From positions 62,001-126,000 of the forward strand of contig NZ_JYIX01000030.1 in assembly GCF_000956505.1 (NCBI RefSeq): DNA of 64,000 nucleotides, given 5' to 3'. Below the pieces are notes generated by a model. The model did not search any database. It was not told where the DNA came from and saw nothing but the letters and a program-made list of their open reading frames with translations. The position numbers and the translations under genes were made by a program. Shown here piece after piece: positions 53,012 to 60,896 of the stretch (position 1 is its first letter; each line of letters starts with the position of its first letter). The stretch comes from Microbacterium azadirachtae (GTDB lineage: Bacteria; Actinomycetota; Actinomycetes; Actinomycetales; Microbacteriaceae).

Positions 53012-53988
53012 TGGTCAAACGCACAGGACTCGGCCGGGGGATCGGCGCACTCATCCCCACCTCGGATGCCACAGAGCGTCCTGTCGACGTGTTCTTCCCT
53101 GGTGCCCGCACCGAGGTGGCGGTGGAAACCGCCCCTGCAGCGAAGGCTTCGGAGGCGGAGGAAGACCTCATCGCCGTGCCCGGTGCTCGTCTGATCCGCG
53201 TGGATCCGCACGACATCGTCCCGAACCCGCGTCAGCCGCGGACTCACTTCAACGAAGGCGACCTCGCGGAACTCGTGCACAGCGTGCGCGAGTTCGGTGT
53301 GCTGCAGCCCGTCGTCGTGCGTCAGAACGAGGACGGCAAGTACGAGCTGATCATGGGGGAGCGCCGCACTCGCGCGGCGAGGGAGGCGGGACTGGAGTCC
53401 ATCCCCGCGATCCTGCGCGAGACGGCGGATGAGGACCTGCTGCGCGATGCGCTGCTGGAGAACCTGCACCGGTCCCAGCTGAACCCCCTTGAGGAGGCGT
53501 CCGCCTACCAGCAGCTGCTCGAGGACTTCGGTATCACCCAGGAGGCGCTCGCTCACCGCATCGGCCGCTCGCGCCCGCAGGTCAGCAACACGATCCGCCT
53601 GCTTCGCCTGCCGGTTCCCGTGCAGCAGCGCGTGGCGGCCGGCGTACTGTCGGCCGGACATGCCAGGGCGATCCTCTCCCTCGATGACGCCGACCTCATG
53701 CAGCGGCTGGCGGACAAGGTCGTGAACGAGGACCTGTCCGTGCGCGCCACGGAGGAAGCCGCGAAGACGATCGCCGCGGCGGGCGTCGTGACGAAGTCGG
53801 TCAAGCCGCAGGCTGGTGCGCGACGTGCCTATCTGGATGATGTCGCGGGGAAGCTCGGCGACCGGTTGAACACGCGCGTCCAGATCGCACTCGGTGCAAG
53901 GAAAGGCCAGGTCAAGATCGAGTTCGCATCGATCCAGGACCTGAACCGCATCCTGTCCGAGATCGGTGAGGAAGGCTTCGGCTCCTAG
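53011..53988 (+). CDS. parB: Chromosome partitioning CTPase ParB
   Basis: A 325-residue protein. It begins VKRTGLGRGIGALIP, the ParA-stimulating tail. The CTP-binding N-domain contains PNPRQPRTHF and GERRTRAAREA (about 116-126), and ENLHRSQLNPLEEA lies just before the parS-binding HTH (ITQEALAHRIGRSRPQVSNT). The C-terminal dimerisation domain ends the protein. The one-base overlap with parA couples translation. Eight parS sites within 4 kb are its targets. Confidence 0.97.
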   Translation: MVKRTGLGRGIGALIPTSDATERPVDVFFPGARTEVAVETAPAAKASEAEEDLIAVPGARLIRVDPHDIVPNPRQPRTHFNEGDLAELVHSVREFGVLQPVVVRQNEDGKYELIMGERRTRAAREAGLESIPAILRETADEDLLRDALLENLHRSQLNPLEEASAYQQLLEDFGITQEALAHRIGRSRPQVSNTIRLLRLPVPVQQRVAAGVLSAGHARAILSLDDADLMQRLADKVVNEDLSVRATEEAAKTIAAAGVVTKSVKPQAGARRAYLDDVAGKLGDRLNTRVQIALGARKGQVKIEFASIQDLNRILSEIGEEGFGS

Positions 53989-54015
53989 GCGCACGGCTGC
54001 ACTCCCATTCCTTGT

Positions 54016-54061
54016 CGAAGGCCCGGCGATGCTCCGCGAGAGCGGATCCTCCGGGCCTTCG
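54016..54061 (+). terminator. Hairpin terminator after parB
   Basis: Arms CGAAGGCCCGG and CCGGGCCTTCG with a partly paired middle, 28 bases after the parB stop. Confidence 0.75.
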
Positions 54062-54089
54062 TCCATCCGGCGCCGCGTAGGCTTGAGGG

Positions 54090-54428
54090 GTGACTGAGTC
54101 CCCGACCCGCCGTGCCAGCCTCGAAGTGCTGCGCGCTGAAGCGGCGGATGAGTTGGCCGTCCTCGTCCAGGAACGGCTTCTCGGGGGAGAGGACCCGTGG
54201 GCCTTCATGGAGGAGCTGCCCAGCGTCGACGAGCTGGTGGTCTTCCTGCTGCGGGCCGACGAGATCATCGAGAGCGGTGGTGTCCGCCCGGACGAGGCGG
54301 GCAACTTCGATGTTCTCCGTCGGATCGCTCTCGACTACCCGGAGCTCACCTCGATCGTGTGGGGCCTGCTCGGGGATGGCCCGAAGTACCGTCGGTGGGA
54401 CCTTCTCGCCGACGACGCACGTCCCTGA
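54090..54428 (+). CDS. Hypothetical acidic protein after parB
   Basis: A 112-residue, acidic, probably all-helical protein: ASLEVLRAEAADELAVLVQ, LPSVDELVVFLLRADEII, then YPELTSIVWGLLGDGPKYRRW. I do not recognise the family. The GTG start lies 28 bases after the parB terminator hairpin (a weak GAGG precedes it). Its coding pattern looks genuine and no overlapping frame competes. A parS site lies 15 bases after its stop. Function unknown. Confidence 0.7.
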   Translation: MTESPTRRASLEVLRAEAADELAVLVQERLLGGEDPWAFMEELPSVDELVVFLLRADEIIESGGVRPDEAGNFDVLRRIALDYPELTSIVWGLLGDGPKYRRWDLLADDARP

Positions 54429-54442
54429 CCCGGGTTCGGCGA

Positions 54443-54458
54443 CGTTTCACGTGAAACA
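54443..54458. other. parS site 6
   Basis: CGTTTCACGTGAAACA, one base off consensus, just after the small acidic gene. Confidence 0.93.
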
Positions 54459-54702
54459 TCGCGCTCTGACCACGTCGTCACCCTCGCCATGATTGGGGCG
54501 TTGGCCGGGCAGCAGATCATTGACGACGTCGCGAATCACAGGCGTAGCTGGTCCCCGTGATCGGCACACAAGCATCGCCTGTCCGGGGGTGAGGCAGATG
54601 AGAGGATCGAGTTCGCGTGCATCCGCACGCAGCTCCACAGCCAGCCTTCTGGTCTCTCCGGGATGGAGTGGTGTCGCCGCGACGACCGGGGGTCAGCCCG
54701 AG

Positions 54703-54718
54703 CGTTTCACGTGAAACG
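54703..54718. other. parS site 7
   Basis: CGTTTCACGTGAAACG, a perfect palindrome with both outer bases off consensus. Confidence 0.88.
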
Positions 54719-54769
54719 CTCGGACTGATAGGGCTGGATCCCATGGGGAGGCATCGCGGGGGAACGACA

Positions 54770-54785
54770 CGTTTCACGTGAAACA
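54770..54785. other. parS site 8
   Basis: CGTTTCACGTGAAACA, one base off consensus, 52 bases after site 7. Confidence 0.93.
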
Positions 54786-54802
54786 TCGCCCGAGGAATGA
54801 CG

Positions 54803-54832
54803 AAGCCCGCCCTCCCGAAGGAGAGCGGGCTT
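54803..54832 (-). terminator. Hairpin terminator after trxA
   Basis: Arms AAGCCCGC and GCGGGCTT with an inner CTCC/GGAG helix and loop CGAA, 17 bases after the trxA stop on the minus strand. Confidence 0.75.
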
Positions 54833-54849
54833 GGAAGCCATCGACGGGA

Positions 54850-55173
54850 TCAGCCGAGGAAAGCGGCCAGATCCTGCTCGAGCGCGAACTTCGGCTTGGC
54901 GCCGATGATCGTGGTCTTGACCTCGCCGCCCTGGAAGACCTTCATCGCCGGGATCGACGTGATCTGGTACTTCATGGCGAGATCGGGGTTCTCATCCACG
55001 TTGAGCTTGAGGATGGTGATCTTGTCGCCGTTCTCGGCCTGGATCTGGTCCAGGACGGGCGCGACCATGCGACAGGGACCGCACCACTCGGCCCAGAAGT
55101 CGACCAGAATGGCGCCGTCGGCCTGAAGCACGTCCTGCTCCCAGGTCGCCTGGCTGGTTGCCTTGGCAGTCAT
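54850..55173 (-). CDS. trxA: Thioredoxin
   Basis: A 107-residue thioredoxin with active site WCGPC (Cys31 and Cys34) in FWAEWCGPCRM, and the cis-proline loop ITSIPAM. It reduces disulfides in the cytoplasm and is kept reduced by TrxB, encoded just upstream. A 71-base gap separates the two genes; co-transcription is likely. Confidence 0.97.
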   Translation of the reverse strand: MTAKATSQATWEQDVLQADGAILVDFWAEWCGPCRMVAPVLDQIQAENGDKITILKLNVDENPDLAMKYQITSIPAMKVFQGGEVKTTIIGAKPKFALEQDLAAFLG

Positions 55174-55244
55174 GATTCTCCTTTGTGAAAGCGTGAGACG
55201 CTCAGAGGCGTCAACAGTGAGAGGGGCTGAAGTGTTCCCGGGGC

Positions 55245-56198
55245 CTAGACGAGGACCGACTCGGCGGAGGTTCCGTCCGAGAGGGCCGCGAGGAAGTGCT
55301 CCACGTCCAGCGCCGCGACGGTGCCGGATCCTGCTGCCGTGATCGCCTGGCGGTAGGTCGGGTCGATCACGTCGCCGGCCGCGAACACGCCGGGAACAGA
55401 AGTGCGCGAGGTGCGCCCGTCGACCCAGATCGTTCCCTCAGCGGTCAGGTCGAGCTTGCCGTGCACGAGGTGGGTGCGAGGGTCGTTCCCGATCGCGATG
55501 AACAAGCCATCGACGGGGAGGTCGGTGGTGGTGCCGTCGACCGTGTTGCGCAGGCGCACTCCGTTGGTCGCGTCGTCACCGAGGACCTCCTCGACCGCGC
55601 TGTTCCAGATGAACTCGATCTTGTCGTTCGCGAAGGCCCGCTCCTGCATGATCTTGGAAGCGCGGAGCGAGTCCTTGCGGTGGATGATGTAGACCTTCGA
55701 GGCGAACTTCGTGAGGAAGGTCGCCTCCTCCATGGCAGAGTCCCCGCCGCCGACCACGGCGATCGTGCGCTCGCGGAAGAAGAAGCCGTCGCAGGTCGCG
55801 CACCAGGAGACGCCGTGGCCGGAGAGGCGCTCTTCGCCGGGGATACCCAGCGTGCGGTACGCGGATCCGGTCGCATAGATGACGGACGAGGCCTCGAGGA
55901 CCGTGCCGCTGCCGAGGGTGACCTTCTTGATCTCGCCGTCGAGCTCGAGCTCGGTGACGTCGTCGTAGAGGACCTCGGTGCCGAACTTCTCGGCTTGCTC
56001 CTGCATCTTGGCCATCAGGTCGGGACCCTGGATGCCCTCGGGGAAGCCGGGGAAGTTCTCGACCTCGGTGGTCTTCATCAGTTCGCCACCGACCTCGACC
56101 GAGCTCGCCACGAGAACCGGATTCAGGTTCGCGCGAGCCGCGTAGATCGCCGCGGTGAATCCCGCAGGTCCCGAACCGATGATGATGACCTGTCGCAT
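55245..56198 (-). CDS. trxB: Thioredoxin reductase
   Basis: A 317-residue flavoprotein. FAD binding is shown by GSGPAGFTAA near the N-terminus and GVFAAGDVID near the C-terminus, and NADPH binding by VVGGGDSAMEE. The redox pair is CATC (Cys133 and Cys136). The ATG at 56198 has AAGGAGAAG upstream, preferred to a start seven codons earlier. It passes electrons from NADPH to TrxA. Confidence 0.97.
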   Translation of the reverse strand: MRQVIIIGSGPAGFTAAIYAARANLNPVLVASSVEVGGELMKTTEVENFPGFPEGIQGPDLMAKMQEQAEKFGTEVLYDDVTELELDGEIKKVTLGSGTVLEASSVIYATGSAYRTLGIPGEERLSGHGVSWCATCDGFFFRERTIAVVGGGDSAMEEATFLTKFASKVYIIHRKDSLRASKIMQERAFANDKIEFIWNSAVEEVLGDDATNGVRLRNTVDGTTTDLPVDGLFIAIGNDPRTHLVHGKLDLTAEGTIWVDGRTSRTSVPGVFAAGDVIDPTYRQAITAAGSGTVAALDVEHFLAALSDGTSAESVLV

Positions 56199-56271
56199 TG
56201 CTTCTCCTTGCTGTCGCACGCTTCAACACATGGTACCGGCGCGGCATTCCGCGGAGCTGGGCGAGCAGGCG

Positions 56272-56922
56272 TCAGTCGGCGGCGACCTCGACGACGCGGG
56301 TCCCGCCGAAGACGGGGGAGAGGGCTCCCGCCGACAGTGCGGCGAGGTCATCGATGAGCACAGTCCGGTCGGAGAGAGGGATCCAGAGCGTGAACGACGC
56401 CGAGGATCCGTACACGACCTCGCCGAACGAGGATCCGTGCGTGCCGGCCCAGTCCCGGAGACCGTTGTCGATGCGTCCCGCGTCCGCGTGGGGCACGTCG
56501 ACGCGCGCCTCGAGAAGCTCGCGACGATGCAGCAGTACGGACTCGTCCAGAGCGTCGGAGACTGCCGTCGAGTAGGCCCGGATCAGCCCGCCCGCACCGA
56601 GCTTCACGCCGCCGAAGTACCGGGTGACGACGGCGACCACGTCGGTGAGGCCGCGGCGTCGCAGCACCTCGAGCATCGGGATCCCCGCCGTGCCGGAGGG
56701 CTCGCCATCATCGGAGGACCGCGCCTGGTCACCTGTCACACCGGTCACCATCGCGGTGCAGTTGTGGCGCGCATCCCAGTACTGCCGGCGGATGGATCCG
56801 ATGACCTCGTCCGCTTCGGCCACGGACCGCACAGGGACCAGGTGAGCGATGAAGCGCGACTTCTTCACGACGAGCTCACGCGTCACCGGAGCGGCGATCG
56901 TGTCGGGGTAGGAGCGTGTCAT
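56272..56922 (-). CDS. YigZ/IMPACT-family protein
   Basis: A 216-residue protein with the IMPACT-domain pattern: VVKKSRFIAHL, then RHNCTAM and DDGEPSGTAGIPML in the first half, followed by VVTRYFGGVKLGAGGL. A ferredoxin-like C-terminal domain completes the family layout. The cellular role of YigZ is not settled; a link to translation or nucleotide binding has been proposed. It ends 74 bases before the trxB start and lies 22 bases after the murJ stop on the same strand. Confidence 0.88.
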   Translation of the reverse strand: MTRSYPDTIAAPVTRELVVKKSRFIAHLVPVRSVAEADEVIGSIRRQYWDARHNCTAMVTGVTGDQARSSDDGEPSGTAGIPMLEVLRRRGLTDVVAVVTRYFGGVKLGAGGLIRAYSTAVSDALDESVLLHRRELLEARVDVPHADAGRIDNGLRDWAGTHGSSFGEVVYGSSASFTLWIPLSDRTVLIDDLAALSAGALSPVFGGTRVVEVAAD

Positions 56923-56944
56923 GACGGCGTGCGGACGGCGGTGC

Positions 56945-58561
56945 TCATCGGGACGGCGCGAAGCGCCGCACGAGGCCCTTCAGAGCGTCCAGCTCCGGAG
57001 CGCGCAGCAGGGCGAGCAGGCCGATGTAGACGACGAGGACCACTGCGGCGATGATCGCTGCACCGAGCGCGCCAGTCAGCTGCGATGCCAGGGCCCATCC
57101 CGCGGATCCGCCGAGAAGGAGGTAAGTGCCCCATCCCGCCGCGGCCGCGGGGATCGCTGCGACCGCGAAACGCCCGATCGCGATCATCCACGTCGCCGTG
57201 CCGATGCCGCCGAGGCGACGGTGCAGCAGCCAGACCGCGAGGATCGTCTGGATCGTGCTGGCAAGCGCCTGCCCGAGAGCGATTACTGCTGCGAGGTTCT
57301 CGACCGGAATGGCGTCGGCGGAGACCAGTAGCTGAGCGGTGAAGGCAGTGATGACGATGAGCGCGCACTGCACGAGCGTGAACAGGAATGGGGTGCGCGT
57401 GTCGCCGTAGGCGTAGAACGTGCGTTGCACGATGAACAGTACGGCGAGCGGGATCAGCGCGGGGAGGTAGGCGAGGAGTACCAGCGCGGTGTCGGGGGCG
57501 TCGCTGCCGACGGTGGTGAACACACGTGATGTAGGGACGACTGCGGCGACCACGGCCGCCAACGCACCCATCAAGAAGAAGGCGAGGATTCGGATGGACC
57601 GGCTGATGTCGGCCCGCACCTGGTCATGATCGCCTGCGTGCGCGTGCTCAGCGAGCTGCGTGAAGTACGGGGTACCGATCGACAGCACGATGATGGAATA
57701 GGGGAGCATGAATACGAGCCAGGCGTAGCTCATGACCGCCACCGAGGGACCCTCGCCGGACGCGAGGGATGCCACGTTGTTCTGGTAAATCCCGGCGGCA
57801 AGCCCCATGAGAGCCATGAGCAGAGTCCAGCCTGCCATCCGCCCGACGTTGCCGAGTCCTACCCCGCGCCAGCGGAAGTCTGGGCGCAGCCGCAGCTGGG
57901 TGCGCGGCCAAAACGCGAGAAGGATGCCCGCCTGAATTGCGATGGCGCCTGTCACCGTGACACCCAGCCAGGCGATGCGGTCCGGCGTCCACTGGTTGAC
58001 TTGCTCGAGAGGGGTGCCGAACAGTGCCCCGATCGCAAGGAAGCCTGCGATAGAGACGACATTGTTGGCCACAGGTGCCCAGGTGAAGGGGCCGAAGATC
58101 CGGCGGGCATTGAGTGTCTCGCCGACCAGTGAGTACAGGCCGTAGAAGAAGATCTGCGGGAGGCACCAGTACGAGAGTGCGATCGCGAGCGCCTGCTGTT
58201 CCTCGGGTGCTCGGCCGAAGGTGATCCACACTAGCCAGGGTGCAGCGAGCATTGCCACCGCGGTGGTGATCAGCAGTACCACAGTGCCGAGAGTGAAGAG
58301 CTTGGATATGAATGCGTTGCCACGGTCGGAATGCGCCGCGGCCTGCACGATCTGCGGGACGATGACCGCCGTGAGCACACCTGCCGAGATGATCGCGTAG
58401 ACGTCGTTGGGCAGCTGATTCGCGATGTTGAACGCGTCTGCCGCTGGAGCTCTGTTGGCGCCGATGAGACCGACCAGCACAATCGTGCGCAGCAGCCCGG
58501 TGACGCGGGACACCATCGTGCCCGCCGCGAGCAGGGCGCTCGCCCGGCCGAGGCTACTCAT
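56945..58561 (-). CDS. murJ: Lipid II flippase MurJ
   Basis: A 538-residue polytopic protein with about fourteen helices. It starts MSSLGRASALLAAGTMVSRV, and the family regions ADAFNIANQLPNDVY and RRIFGPFTWAPVANN are visible. It flips lipid II to the outer face for RodA/PbpA. It lacks the long cytoplasmic pseudokinase and extracellular extension of mycobacterial MviN. Its ATG overlaps the DUF6049 gene by eight bases, so the two are co-transcribed. Confidence 0.94.
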   Translation of the reverse strand: MSSLGRASALLAAGTMVSRVTGLLRTIVLVGLIGANRAPAADAFNIANQLPNDVYAIISAGVLTAVIVPQIVQAAAHSDRGNAFISKLFTLGTVVLLITTAVAMLAAPWLVWITFGRAPEEQQALAIALSYWCLPQIFFYGLYSLVGETLNARRIFGPFTWAPVANNVVSIAGFLAIGALFGTPLEQVNQWTPDRIAWLGVTVTGAIAIQAGILLAFWPRTQLRLRPDFRWRGVGLGNVGRMAGWTLLMALMGLAAGIYQNNVASLASGEGPSVAVMSYAWLVFMLPYSIIVLSIGTPYFTQLAEHAHAGDHDQVRADISRSIRILAFFLMGALAAVVAAVVPTSRVFTTVGSDAPDTALVLLAYLPALIPLAVLFIVQRTFYAYGDTRTPFLFTLVQCALIVITAFTAQLLVSADAIPVENLAAVIALGQALASTIQTILAVWLLHRRLGGIGTATWMIAIGRFAVAAIPAAAAGWGTYLLLGGSAGWALASQLTGALGAAIIAAVVLVVYIGLLALLRAPELDALKGLVRRFAPSR

Positions 58562-60746
58562 CGGTCTCCCTGTCCGCCGGATCGGATCCGGCTTTCCCGT
58601 CTGCGAGGGCCTGACGCTCCGCGGAGATCCCCGGCTCGTCCTCGGCCTCGTCGGATCCTTCCATGCCGTCTCCGGCATGCTTCGCGCCAGCGGACTTGCG
58701 ACGGCGGATCGTGCGGATGATCCCGGCACCGATGAGAAGCACGCCGAGGCTGCCGAAGACGATCAGGCCGATGGTCTCCCACTCCGCACGGATCGTGAGC
58801 CGCGCCGTCTGCGCCGGACCGATCGCGACGCCCGTCGGGCTCGTCAATGTCATGCTCAACGTGAGCTCGGTGTTCGCCACATGCGATTCGAGGGGAAGCC
58901 GTACCCGCGTGGTGCTCGAGGGCTGCGCCTCGACCGCGGTCGTAGCGGGCACATCGATGCGGCTGTCGCTGGAGGACACGTTGAGCGTGACGCGGACCGG
59001 ATACGGCAGGTCGTTGCGCACCCAGACCGGCACGTCGACCTTCGGGCTGATCAGGATCGGGTTCGACGGCTGGATCCCGACCGCACCCATGGTCTTCCGC
59101 GTCGCGTCGCGATGCGTCTTGAGCGCGGCGGCGAAGTCGTCGGGCGTCGTGTGCACGCCGACGCCGAGCAGGCGCATGTCCGAGATGCGCTCCCGCACGG
59201 TGAGGTCGGCGGGGCGCTGCAGGATCGTGGCGAACTGGGCCAGGCGGTCGGCGTCCTCGTTCAGGGCCGACACGGCGGCCGCGCGGTCCTCCGCCGACTC
59301 CGTCGAGACCGTCAGTTCCGCAGGCGCGCTGGACAGCACGCGGTCGAGTCGCCCGTCCTGTCCGCCGCTGAACGCGGTGACGGCACTGGACAGACCCTCC
59401 TCGGACCGCGCGTCGGCACGGGCGAGTCCGGCGAGAACCGCCGAACCCGGAGCGTCGAACCACAGCATCGCGTTCGCCTCGGTCAGTGCCCCGCCGCGCA
59501 TCGCCGCGTCCGGTTCCTTGGCGGCGGCGCTGAGCGCTTCAGAAACGGCCTCGTCGCTGACCAGCACCGACGTCCCGTTCACTGCGCCGCGGGAGGCGAC
59601 AGGCGCGCCCTTCGCTCCTGCGGTGAACGTCGTCGAGGGGAGGATCGGCACGGTGCCCGATCCGGACGCGCCGTAATGCGACATCGTCGCGACTTGGTCA
59701 GCGGTCACCTGGCCGCGCGGCCAGAGGAGGTCGGCGCGGGCGCCCGCGATCGCCTCCGGCGACGTCGGGCTCTGCCCGGGTGTCGTGGTCGACGTCGGGG
59801 TCGGAGCGGGGGTCGTCGGGGTCTTGCCGCTGGGATTGAGGAAGGGCTCGAAGTCGTCGACGGCGAGAGGCGAGGTCAGTCCGGCCGCAGCCTGGGCCGC
59901 GGCATCCGCATCGCCGAACTGCAGCGCGAAACGCTCATTGGGCAGGGCCTCGAGCCGTGCCAGCCACGCCGTCGCCGTCGCGGGCGCGCCGGCGCCGAGC
60001 ACGCGGATCGCCGCCGGGATGGAAGGGTCGATCGCGAGCACAGCCGGAGTCCCGGCCACGCCGTTCAACTGCGCCGTGAGTGCGCCGGCGGGCGCGGTGA
60101 GAGCGGTGAGCTCGGCGGCGCTCAGCAGGTCGCCGGACGGGGCGGCGGTGATGGGCACGACAGTGACAACCGACGCCGGTGCTCCCTGAGCGACCACGAG
60201 GGCGCTGCGCGCGGGCACGGGAGCGGGCTCCTCCGCCGGAGCCGGACTGGCCTGGAACCGGGCCTGCAACGGGTAGACGCCGGGTGCGAGCGCACCGACG
60301 TCCGTCGCGGGGACCACGACTTGGGTGCGCGAGGTTCCTTCCGCGTCCAGCACCGTGGTGCTCACATCGCCGATCGGGCTCAATGCGGGGGCGGCGCCGG
60401 ATCCGTCCAGCCAGGCACCCACGGCCTGGCGGTCGCCGAGCGGGGCGCGTCCGAGCTCCAGGTGCACGGTGCCCGCGCCGAGGCCGGTCGTGGCGTCGTT
60501 ACGGAGGGTGAGCGTCGCCGTCAGCGGCGTTCCGGACGCATAGGATCCGTTCGCGTCCGGCTGCAGCGCGAGCTGTACGCCCGCGTGCTGCGGCGTCTGC
60601 GTCGGACTCGGCGTGGGCGTGTCCGCTGCCGCGGCGGGCGATGCCGCGGCCAGGGGGAACCCCAGACTCAGCGCGACGAGGAGTGCCCCGGCTGCACGGC
60701 GCAGGCGCTGTCGCAGGGGGGCGGGTTCGGTCTGAGTGAGAGTCAT
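58554..60746 (-). CDS. DUF6049 secreted and membrane-anchored protein
   Basis: A 730-residue protein. An N-terminal signal peptide (about 17-42, ending in SPAAAAD) and a Thr/Pro-rich linker precede a large extracellular region. One membrane helix lies near residue 665, followed by a basic and then acidic cytoplasmic tail. It matches the DUF6049 family found directly before murJ in actinobacteria. The function is unknown; co-transcription suggests an envelope role with MurJ. A low-complexity segment (PTTPAPTPTSTTTPG) lies at about 310-330. Confidence 0.85.
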   Translation of the reverse strand: MTLTQTEPAPLRQRLRRAAGALLVALSLGFPLAAASPAAAADTPTPSPTQTPQHAGVQLALQPDANGSYASGTPLTATLTLRNDATTGLGAGTVHLELGRAPLGDRQAVGAWLDGSGAAPALSPIGDVSTTVLDAEGTSRTQVVVPATDVGALAPGVYPLQARFQASPAPAEEPAPVPARSALVVAQGAPASVVTVVPITAAPSGDLLSAAELTALTAPAGALTAQLNGVAGTPAVLAIDPSIPAAIRVLGAGAPATATAWLARLEALPNERFALQFGDADAAAQAAAGLTSPLAVDDFEPFLNPSGKTPTTPAPTPTSTTTPGQSPTSPEAIAGARADLLWPRGQVTADQVATMSHYGASGSGTVPILPSTTFTAGAKGAPVASRGAVNGTSVLVSDEAVSEALSAAAKEPDAAMRGGALTEANAMLWFDAPGSAVLAGLARADARSEEGLSSAVTAFSGGQDGRLDRVLSSAPAELTVSTESAEDRAAAVSALNEDADRLAQFATILQRPADLTVRERISDMRLLGVGVHTTPDDFAAALKTHRDATRKTMGAVGIQPSNPILISPKVDVPVWVRNDLPYPVRVTLNVSSSDSRIDVPATTAVEAQPSSTTRVRLPLESHVANTELTLSMTLTSPTGVAIGPAQTARLTIRAEWETIGLIVFGSLGVLLIGAGIIRTIRRRKSAGAKHAGDGMEGSDEAEDEPGISAERQALADGKAGSDPADRETDE

Positions 60747-60896
60747 CGGGGATCCGTCGGGCGCGCAGGGCGCAGGGGAGTGCTGGCCCTGAGATTCTAG
60801 GCGGCGCGGCGCGCCGATCCCTGGAGGCGGGCAGAGTGGGCGGCATCCCTCTCCCGTCGTCGGGCGCGCGCGCGGTGTCGCGCGTAGGCTGACGCC

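Larger units (their letters stand above)
54429..54849. other. Second parS-rich gap
   Basis: A 421-base gap with three parS sites and the trxA terminator. No gene is called. One minus-strand open frame (54447-54692) has protein-like composition but no good start, and it ends in a parS site. Confidence 0.7.

Noticed and set aside
50723..54785. Repeated TTTCACGTGAAA palindromes as transcription-factor operators or a CRISPR-like array
   Set aside because: The 16-base match to parS and the parAB context explain them; spacing is irregular and there are no repeat-spacer units.
58425..60800. 791-codon plus-strand frame opposite the DUF6049 gene
   Set aside because: The minus strand has a signal peptide, a membrane helix and operon coupling with murJ; the plus frame is Arg/Gly-rich noise.
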